A stretch of DNA of 64,000 nucleotides from Lycocorax pyrrhopterus obiensis (lineage: Eukaryota; Chordata; Aves; Passeriformes; Paradisaeidae). This document shows, one piece after another, positions 52,606 through 62,016 of this stretch. Position numbers and translations under genes: made by a program. A model generated the notes under the pieces. That model did no database searches, was not told the DNA's origin, and saw nothing but the letters and a program-made list of their open reading frames with translations. How positions within the stretch are numbered: position 1 is the first letter of the stretch; each line of letters begins with the position of its first letter. Where the stretch lies: positions 8,911,163 to 8,975,162 of the forward strand of contig JACSVZ010000011.1 of the NCBI GenBank assembly GCA_014706295.1, read 5' to 3'.

Positions 52606-55573
52606 AACCATCCAGATAAGCCTCCAAGGTTCCAAATCACTCATAATTAAAATGTAATAAATTCCATTCAACACGCCTAACAAAAAAGGAATGTGGGTGC
52701 ATCAAGCTAGTGCATCCTGAGAGAATGAAAACAACAAAACCATAGGTTCAAACAGCACCGATGCAGGAATTAAATTCCAGTGTTGTTGTTAACTTTTCAT
52801 TTTCACTAATGGCTTTTAAGAAAGCCAGACATTTTTCCTCACTCCATTTTACCTTTTCTCTCCATCTGACAAATATTGATTTTCATTTCCTCCAAGTTTA
52901 AGTGCATTGAATGCTACTGTGACTGGTTTGTTTGCTTTTTTGTTTGTGTCCCAGCTTTATTGAGGATGCCAGCAGGAATGCACACAGCTTTCAAAAGAAG
53001 GAATTGGTTTAATAACTTCTTAAGATCCAGGAGAGAACACAGGGTCCAGTCTACTTTTTGTATAGGTCATGAAAGAAAAGTGACTCTGGGTGCCCACCTG
53101 ATGTCAGTAAGGAGACTGCTGAAGTAAGAGCCTCAGTGTTTTAAGCTGTTACTGCTGTGCTCTGTCACAACAGGACAAATTATGGAGTGTTTTCCCCCCA
53201 CTTCAGTGCGAATTTAGACATAGTTCAGTGGCATTTTAAGCTAAGCCTATTTTGTAGGCAGTTGTCCCTTTAGGAGGCTTGGTTTGGAAGGTAACACCTC
53301 ATGAAATTATAGCTCAAATGAACTGTAGCTTTATGAATTCTTTTCTGCCTGACTCACAGATACATAAGCTCAACTTCCTTTTGTAAAATGATCTCCTTAA
53401 GCTCTGCAAACCTGCCCAGTACATTTTGGACTGTTTCCTATCTTAAATAAGGAACCAAGTAAGAACCCACTCAGTCTTTGCAGTGATATGAATGGAGAGG
53501 GCTTATGAGACCTATTGAGCCCATTCAAATATGGAAGGCGGAGAAATCTCAGTGGACAGGCAGAAACATCTGGGCTGAAAGGGAAAGAAAGTAACACCTT
53601 GGACAGCCACATCCAGCACTACAGAAATTGTCTGTGCAGCACTCAGCCATTCTTCAACGCTAGAAGCCAAAATAAGTTCAGCTGACTTAAGCAGGGGGTT
53701 AAGTTGATTTATGTGTATCAGCACCAGAGGTCTGTGCTGGTGTTAAGGGTTCCCCACAGCTGAGCTGACTGGTGATTTAACCACCACAGACAGCCCTGCT
53801 CTCAGCAGCAGCTCTGACACAGGTTGCTGAGAGGACTCAGTATTCAGCCTAGACAAGTAAACACACACATAAACCTCTGAAATCTGTTCTGTCTCTCTCC
53901 ACATAATTTGCTATTCTATGGATCCTCTAACCAGCAGAAAGGGGTTCACATGAATGCACGTTTAGTACTGAACATGATTATCCACTTAGTTATCGTACAT
54001 ACGAAACAAATGTTAGCCTCACTATGTATTAATTGACATTTTAAAATCCTCATAAAAGTAAAGCAATTTAGAATTACTCACTGCTAAAACGGGCAGTGCT
54101 CTGAAAAAATTCTTAACATCATTCATCCGATTGGTCTTACTGCCTTCACTTTGGAATTATTTTTAATAAAAAAGATGAGGAAAAAGAAAGAAAGTAGTGA
54201 TGAGTGGGGTTAAATCCATTATAGTGTGCCAGACCACTCCATTTTTTTGCTTTCCATATTCAATTCTAAATAGTTCTCATGTTGCACCACCTGATGCCAG
54301 GTGCTTCAGGGCTTCTGCTACACCCACCTGACATTGTGATGCTGCATTTTTAAGATCTTTAAATAATGAAAATAGACCTTTGCACTTCAGCATTGTGCTG
54401 GTCAAGAGAGCTGTCTGTACAGATGATGTGAAGGTCTGCTAACATGGAGAGACTTCTTACTTTTGAAATGAAATGACACCAGAAATTTCAGAGCTGATCT
54501 TTCCAGAGATAAACTTCCTTATTAGCACAGGTGACCAGGTGTAACATGGGCACGGACATGTTTTTGGTGCCCATCTAACCTGATTTTAAAGTTCTTTCCA
54601 GAAGTGACAGTAATTTCTGAAAGTTAAGAGCTAGCAGTTTGGGTTAACTAATTAACTGCTATAAAAAGAATGATGGCATCACTTTCTTACTTTGCAGCTC
54701 TCCAGTGGGTGCTCTCACAGGTGCACTGTATGTTCTGAGGCTTACAAGATGTTGGCCTCACTCACCACACAGAGCATGCATTGCAGAGAATGACTTCAAC
54801 CCTCACGGGCACGTTCCTCACCAGCTCCTGCAGTGCTACACAGACTTGAGCACTAAAGAAAATTCCTCTTTCCTGATCTCCTGTTTTCACTCTACTGCTT
54901 CCCTTCTCATGTCATTGAGAAATTTTGCCTCTTAAGAAATTTAGCTTGTAGATTCAAAAATAATGTCTAAATTAAAACAGAAGATAAAATGTAAACCAAA
55001 CTTGTGGTAGGGAAAAACCAGTAATATAATTTGAGCCAGAAACGTCATTTTAATCACTATCATTCCTACACCTCATTACCTGTAAAATATTTCAGCCACC
55101 GTATGTGGTTCAGGGCATCCTGGTATCCCATGTTCCTGGAACAAGATCTTCTCAGGAAGGAATCACCATGCACTCACCATCTTCCAGGCATCAGGGTAAC
55201 CATTCCAATATTAAGAGTAACCTGGGTGTAAAACCCGGAAATATCAAATCAGAAAATCATAAACACAGCTGTCAGTAACTCTGTTCTCAGCTGAAGTTCC
55301 ATGCTTTCCAACTATTCATGTTCTTTCCTATTAAGATTACTGTTTTCAAGCCTCTACTCCTCAATGTTTTGTCTAGAGATACGTATTTATATAACAGACT
55401 GTGTTGTAGGTGAAATCTTTTAAGTCATTATATTTTGACTCGGCAGTTAACAGACATAGTGCTTCCAGCTCGTATAAATAACTGTACCTACTTATTTGAA
55501 AAACATTATTTTAATTTCTGTCAAATTCATGAGAGAAGGAAACCAAATTTTAAAAATGTTATTTTGATTGGGG
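52606..55573. other. Intergenic, no gene seen
   Basis: Short open frames only. No repeat family or RNA gene recognised before the AAAC tract at 55.57 kb. Confidence 0.65.
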
Positions 55574-55608
55574 AAAAACAAACAAACAAACCAACCCAAA
55601 CCAAACAG
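55574..55608 (+). repeat. AAAC-rich microsatellite
   Basis: AAAC repeats degenerate into CCAA/CAAA variants and abut the 35-bp tandem duplication. Confidence 0.75.
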
Positions 55609-55610
55609 GA

Positions 55611-55680
55611 ACAAACCTGGAGAACTACTGAACACTGACAGGGAAACAAACCTGCAGAGCTATGGAACACTGGCAAGGAG
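55611..55680 (+). repeat. 35-bp tandem duplication, two copies
   Basis: Units 55,611-55,645 and 55,646-55,680 both start ACAAACCTG and differ at 7 of 35 positions by my alignment. They follow an AAAC-rich tract that may have promoted slippage. Confidence 0.85.
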
Positions 55681-56915
55681 ACAGCAAAAAAGAACTGTCA
55701 TGCTACAAAGTCACATTTTCTCCTGCCAGGTAAAGCTGGCCTCCTGCAAAGACACAACCAGGTAGCTTGTGACTTCAGAACTCTCAAAAGCAGGAAGCAT
55801 ACCTCAAAGAAAAGGTCAAAACAAGCAGCAACCCTTGCATTTTTATGGTCAGCAAACATTCTTCACAAAGCAGGAACAAACAAAGGTATTTGTTGCCCGC
55901 TGCAACTGGGAGGAGGGCTTGCAACCTGCGCTTAAGTCCCAAACCACAGCCCAGCATATGACGAAACACCGAAATTCAACAGGCTTTTCCCTGAGAAAAG
56001 GGTTTAGGATTTGGTAGTCATCACCCCACGAAATAAACCGGGAAATTTGTTGCTTCCTCTCCCTTCTCACGCCTGCCTGGCCAATACGGAAACCTCACTC
56101 CTGCCCATCCCATGTGCTGCCCCGATTCTCTCTCTCCACTCCGCCGGTATCGTGGGTCCTTTTGACGAGCCCTTCACTCCGTCAGCCCCGCTACATCTCC
56201 CCGGCGTGCCGCGTGAAGGTGAAGCGAGCACCCGCCGGGCTGCTCCGCGGCCGGGCACCGCGTCCTCGCTTCCTCGGCCCGCTCCGGCACTCGGGGAAGC
56301 CCCAAATTCCCCGGGCCGGCGGCTGGCAGCGGTGCCCGGCGGGAGGGGCAGCTCCGCGGTGTCCCGGCCAGCACGGTCTTGCCGCTCCGCCGCGGGCTCT
56401 TCCCGAGCGGGGAAGTTTCGCACGCCATTAGCCCCATTTTAAAATAAATCACGTCTGTTTCTGGGTGAAGAAAAATTATTCGGGACGATTAAATGATTGC
56501 GCTGAACGATCGCTGGCGCTCAAGAGAAAGAAGAGAATACCAACCCACCCCACTGTGCTTTATTTTAATGGATGATAAAATTGTGATGGGCGAGACGAGA
56601 GGAGGGAAAAAAGGGTGAGGGGGGAAAGAAAACTTTGTTGCTAATGAGAAAAATGAGGCCGCGAAAATAAAACCGTAAAGAAGAAAAAAAATCTATTCTT
56701 GAATAAGGATTAATTCAGTGCCTGTGAATAGGAAACGCTGCGCTGGGTAATTGCAGCGAGGTAGCGCGGCTCCCAGCTGCGAGGCGACGCGGGCACCTTT
56801 GTGCGCTTGCCAGGACAGCTCTGGGGAGAGGTAACTTCCCCCGGTCCCCCCGGTCTGGTGTCGAGTAACGGGAAATTTAACATTCCGCGTTACAAGAGCA
56901 AATTATTCCCGCCCT

Positions 56916-56931
56916 CCCCCCCCCCCCCCCC
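56916..56931 (+). repeat. Poly-C tract of 16 bases
   Basis: An uninterrupted run of C within a wider pyrimidine stretch. Long C/G homopolymers are uncommon and prone to sequencing or assembly length error. Confidence 0.9.
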
Positions 56932-57061
56932 ACTACCTCCCCACTTTCCCTCGCAGGAGGCCAGCCGGGCGCTCCGCCTGACGGGGCGGGGAGCGCCGAG
57001 CCGCCTCTGGCCCCGCACTGCGGGCACAGGGACGATGTCCCCGGCCTCTGCTGCGGGCCGG

Positions 57062-57083
57062 CCCCAGCCCCAGCCCCAGCCCC
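57062..57083 (-). repeat. Hexanucleotide (CCCCAG)n tract, G-quadruplex motif on the minus strand
   Basis: Four CCCC runs are separated by AG, so the minus strand reads four GGGG runs with two-base loops. This meets the usual G-quadruplex pattern with very short loops. It lies in the CpG island. Confidence 0.85.
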
Positions 57084-57201
57084 GGTCGGGGCTGGCAGGA
57101 GAAGGAGAACGGAAGGCTCCTGCGCAGCGCGGGGAGAACGGCCCGGCACCCTCCGCGCAGCGGGCGGCACACCCCGGGCACACATCCCTCAGCCCGGGCA
57201 T

Positions 57202-57397
57202 CCATCCCTCAGCCCAGCACAGCCCAGGCACTCTCCATCAGCCCGGACATCCATCCCTCAGCCCAGCACAGCCCGGGCACTCTCCATCAGCCCGGGCATC
57301 CATCCCTCAGCCCAGCACAGCCCGGGCACTCTCCATCAGCCCGGGCATGCATCCCTCAGCCCAGCACAGCCCGGGCACTCTCCGTCAGCCCGGCGCA
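57202..57397 (+). repeat. 49-bp minisatellite, four copies, inside the CpG island
   Basis: The unit begins CCATCCCTCAGCCCAGCACA and recurs at 57,202, 57,251, 57,300 and 57,349, an exact 49-bp period with few substitutions. A partial unit precedes it (57,180-57,201). The last copy is the most diverged. Because 49 is not a multiple of 3 and the unit has no stop in any forward frame, it creates an artificially long open frame. The copies are near-identical, so the array probably expanded recently and is likely length-polymorphic. Confidence 0.92.
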
Positions 57398-57784
57398 GAG
57401 GGATGGATGCACGGGGCGCGGGCCGCTCCTCCCACCAGCACCCACCTCCGCCGGTGGCAGCGAGGGAAGCGCAGAGCGAAGCAGCAGCACGGCGGGGCAG
57501 CGCCCCGGCTCACCGTGGACACCCCCGCCCTGCCGGGCTCATGGCCGGAAGGGTGTCCCGGGGAGCCTCGCCCGCCGCAGCCGCCGGCACCGCACGGAAG
57601 CGCTTCGGAAGGGACGGGGGAGAAAAGGGTCTGTCGCCCCGGCGGGGGGCGGCTGGGCTGCGGGAGCGCATCCCCTCGGGCAGCGGCCCCTCCCTGGTGC
57701 CGGCGGCCCCTCAGCCGAGGCCAGGGCTCCGCTCAGGGAGCGGGCCGGGGGGAAGGCCCTGAGGTACGAGAAAGGAAATCGCTC

Positions 57785-57842
57785 CTTTTTTTTGTTCTGG
57801 GTTTTTTTTCTCTTTGTTTTTGTTTTGGTTTGGTTTTTTTTG
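57785..57842 (+). repeat. T-rich low-complexity tract in the CpG island
   Basis: Runs of T broken by single G or C bases. It contrasts sharply with the flanking GC-rich sequence. It is A-rich on the minus strand and could be either slippage-derived or a decayed insertion tail. Confidence 0.75.
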
Positions 57843-58570
57843 TCCCCTGAATCATGCCAAGCGCGTACGTTACACAGCGGCAGGAGCGTCCGGGTGCCCG
57901 GGAAGGTTCGCGAGTGCGGGACCCGCCTGCCCCGGGCGCGGCTTCCCTCGGAACCTAAAGACTCCGCTTCCCCGTGGGAAGAGGCTCCGGGGGCTGAAGT
58001 TAAAGGCACTAATGAAACTCAAGCCGCGGAAAGGAAACCCTCCCGGAGCGCTGGGGGCTGCTAACCCTTCCCTGGCAACTGTTCTGTTGCACAAATCTCA
58101 ACTCAGTTTAAAAGGAGAATTAGTTAGTATTTCATTGATAAAATCATCAAAATCCTTTTAATTTACCTTTTTCTGAGACCAAAAGGTGACTTAAAATTCT
58201 TAAATATTCACATTGACAAGCCAGCTGGCTCTAGCGTACAACTTACATGTTAACAAAAACGCATATCATGTACCAGGCGAATCATCACATTCGAACAGGA
58301 AAAGTCCTAAAGACATGAAGTCCAAGAGGTATCCAGACTACAGCGTTAATATGCAGGATTCATAATCATAGGAAGGGGAAAAGTCCTCAAGAAAAGCATT
58401 TCTCACCCCAGCTCTTCAGTTGTAAATCCTCTCCGATGCCAAATTTGTGACTCAAGCTACAGGAAGAGCTAAGTGATCGTTTCTTGTTTAAAAAGGTGGG
58501 CAACTCCCCCCACAGTGATCCTGAAAAAAAATCCCCCTGTAACACAAAACACCTGAATTTTGGAATTGTG

Positions 58571-58593
58571 AAAAAAAGAAAAAAAAAAAAAAA
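58571..58593 (+). repeat. A-rich tract
   Basis: A7-G-A15-type run downstream of SALL1, which would read as poly-U in the minus-strand transcript if transcription extends this far. Confidence 0.8.
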
Positions 58594-58663
58594 TCACATG
58601 GACACAAAATTGGCTATGCCTCTTGGTGTTTTTGAAGGCATAATTTGAAGGCAGCCAATCTGA

Positions 58664-60395
58664 TTTATTTTTCATAAATAGTAACGTAAAGAGATGAAAC
58701 TCTACTGGGTGAAACTATTAGGCTGAATTATGTTTGACAAACTCCCATTGAGGTTAATGAACATTGCAGGTGTTTAAGGGAAGCCAAATCATGTGCAAGG
58801 CCAAAGCAATTAGGTTTTGTTTGGTTTGTTTTTTTTACAATCAAGTTATAAACCCCACATAGTATATGGAGGCTAGCAAGTGGACATCTCTACACAGGTA
58901 TAGCAGCGTAAGCATGCCACAAACATACAATCTCATAAAATAAAATTAATATCAAATATAAAGCACTTGAACCAAATCAAGCCTTAAATGTAATAAATTA
59001 TTTCCTTCAAAGGAAACTTACCTAGGCTCGATAAGGTCTTTGCTAGCAGCATTTTTTTTTTAATAAACAAATTAAAAATGCCAAAATATCTACAATTTTA
59101 TGAGAAGGAGGAGTTGAATAGTTAAGGAGAAATTTCCCACTATTGGGGGTATGAAAAATATACTAGCAATTAATATGCAATACACATATGTATACCCATA
59201 CTTACAGATATAAACACGCACATACAACCTGGACAGTTCATGTTAACCAAGGGAAAGGCTAAATAATACAAAGTGATTACTAAATACAGGTACACTTTAA
59301 AAACACAGAGACAGCGAATTTTTTATCTGTTGCAAAAATGTATTTGATTACTCGAGTAAAATTACAGTATCTCTGCTGTTAGTAAGTATTAAATGTTAAA
59401 GAAACTGGACCTCTTTTCCTTTCAACTTTCCGAGAAAGTGCATGTAACAGTCCAAGGTTCCCCCTGTCCCCCCCAATGCCTAATACAAAATAAACAAACA
59501 CTATACTTGTTCTCTTGGTCAAGGAGTAGGGCTTGGTCTTGTAAGGAACGTATGTACATTTTAATGAAAGTGATGTCTTATTGTATATACAGGAGCATCT
59601 ACAGTTGTCCACGGAAGTTGTTCAAGATGCCATACTTAGCAGCATTGTGAAAGTCCAGCACATTTTCTATAATGAATATACCTACAAGGCAAAATGTTAC
59701 GTCTCAGTTTCAACTACCAAAACAACACTTCAGTATCTTCTCTAATAATCCACGTGCTTATTACTGTACAGAAGTGTATTAACATTTAAGACGACTCAAG
59801 TAAAAAGCACAATACAAATAACAGTTCAAAACGGAAAATGTTAAACCTACAAAAATTAAAGCAGTTTTAATTTTATAATAAAAATCAAAAACTGAGCTGT
59901 GTAAAGGACCCACACTGTTCAGTCTATATTCTCTCAGTCCTTTTCTTAATTCTGTTTGGAAAAATTAAACAATGTGTTTGCTGATAAAGTTTCCAGCAGG
60001 ATCAAAGTGTACATTTATATACAGATTTTTATTAGAGATCTAATGCATCACTGAGGCATCGCATCAATACCAGAGTTCATGTTAAACTGGATATAGAAAA
60101 TAAGTTAATGCCAGAATAAGATCACCTAGCAGAACAGACTTGCAACTGCCATAAATGTTACAGCAAGTTTACAGCACTCTAGTCGATTAGTATTTAGTTC
60201 AAAATACGGGAGACCAAAGTTAATGCTTGCATTTGTTTGCAAAGCAAGGTTATATCACTAATAAATAAGCTCTCTTAGAACTCTAGAAGTAGAACATGGT
60301 ACAAAACAAAGTCTTTGTAATGTTGTAGCCTGCAGCTTGAAAAAAGCAACCCTAGGTTGCACTATTTGCAGGAATGTTATTTATGGAGTTTTCTT
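58664..60395 (-). other. SALL1: SALL1 3' UTR region with candidate poly(A) signals
   Basis: This AT-rich stretch directly follows the stop codon. Minus-strand poly(A) hexamers seen are AATAAA at 60,033-60,028, ATTAAA at 59,871-59,866, ATTAAA at 59,565-59,560 and AATAAA at 58,669-58,664. A UTR of around 1 kb would be usual for this gene, so one of the middle sites is likely the main end. Which site is used cannot be decided from sequence. The left limit given is the most distal candidate, not a measured end. I see no coding exon here; the longest open frames are short and unconvincing. Confidence 0.55.
60028..60033 (-). terminator. SALL1: Canonical poly(A) signal AATAAA, proximal candidate for SALL1
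   Basis: TTTATT on the plus strand is AATAAA on the transcribed strand, about 360 nt after the stop. It is the nearest canonical hexamer to the stop. Its use would give an unusually short UTR for this gene, so it may be an alternative site. Confidence 0.4.
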
Positions 60396-61887
<1,492 letters not shown>

Positions 61888-62016
61888 CTTCAGATTGCCT
61901 TTTGTTGTGAATGCTCTTCCACATATAGTGCAGGCAAAAGGTTTCTCACCAGTGTGTGTCCTTTCATGGATTTGCAGAGCACTGGAAGAAGAAAATGTTT
62001 TCCCACACGTGTTGCA
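61888..62016 (-). other. SALL1: SALL1 last zinc-finger pair, exon 2 portion
   Basis: The first finger ([20 protein letters not shown]) is complete, and the second ([15 protein letters not shown]) stops at the splice donor. Its histidines (H in VHMGTH) come from 60,833-60,819 in the terminal exon. In SALL4 the equivalent C-terminal pair is the AT-rich DNA-binding and degron cluster. The same DNA-binding role is inferred here by homology. Confidence 0.93.

Larger units (their letters stand above)
56130..58050. promoter_or_regulatory. CpG island downstream of SALL1 (orphan promoter or Polycomb-type element)
   Basis: CpG density rises abruptly out of an AT-rich desert and stays high for nearly 2 kb. 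CpGs are retained even in the AT-richer middle (about 56,450-56,760, for example GATCGCTGGCGCT), which suggests germline hypomethylation along the whole block rather than plain GC richness. The nearest known gene end is the SALL1 stop, 2.3 kb to the right. No coding exon can be recognised. Possible splice donors on the plus strand (GAG|GTAACT at 56,830/56,831, GAG|GTACGA near 57,763) would suit a non-coding transcript running antisense towards SALL1, but this is speculative. Developmental regulators such as SALL1 commonly have extra CpG islands that bind Polycomb proteins. That is family knowledge, not something visible here. Confidence 0.75.

Noticed and set aside
1..56000. tRNA, rRNA, CRISPR arrays, LTR retroviruses
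   Set aside because: I looked for direct-repeat/spacer arrays, primer-binding-site wording, paired LTRs and tRNA-like box sequences, and saw none that I could support.
56067..56442. Overlapping 92-143 codon frames on both strands at the left edge of the CpG island
   Set aside because: These are composition effects of GC-rich sequence. Four frames overlap and none resembles a protein.
56801..57850. 349-codon open frame on the plus strand in the CpG island
   Set aside because: It is proline/serine/alanine-rich, crosses a poly-C run and a 49-bp minisatellite that is open in all frames, and ends in a T-rich tract encoding Phe/Leu/Val. There is no domain, and other long frames overlap it on both strands, as expected for GC-rich DNA poor in stops.
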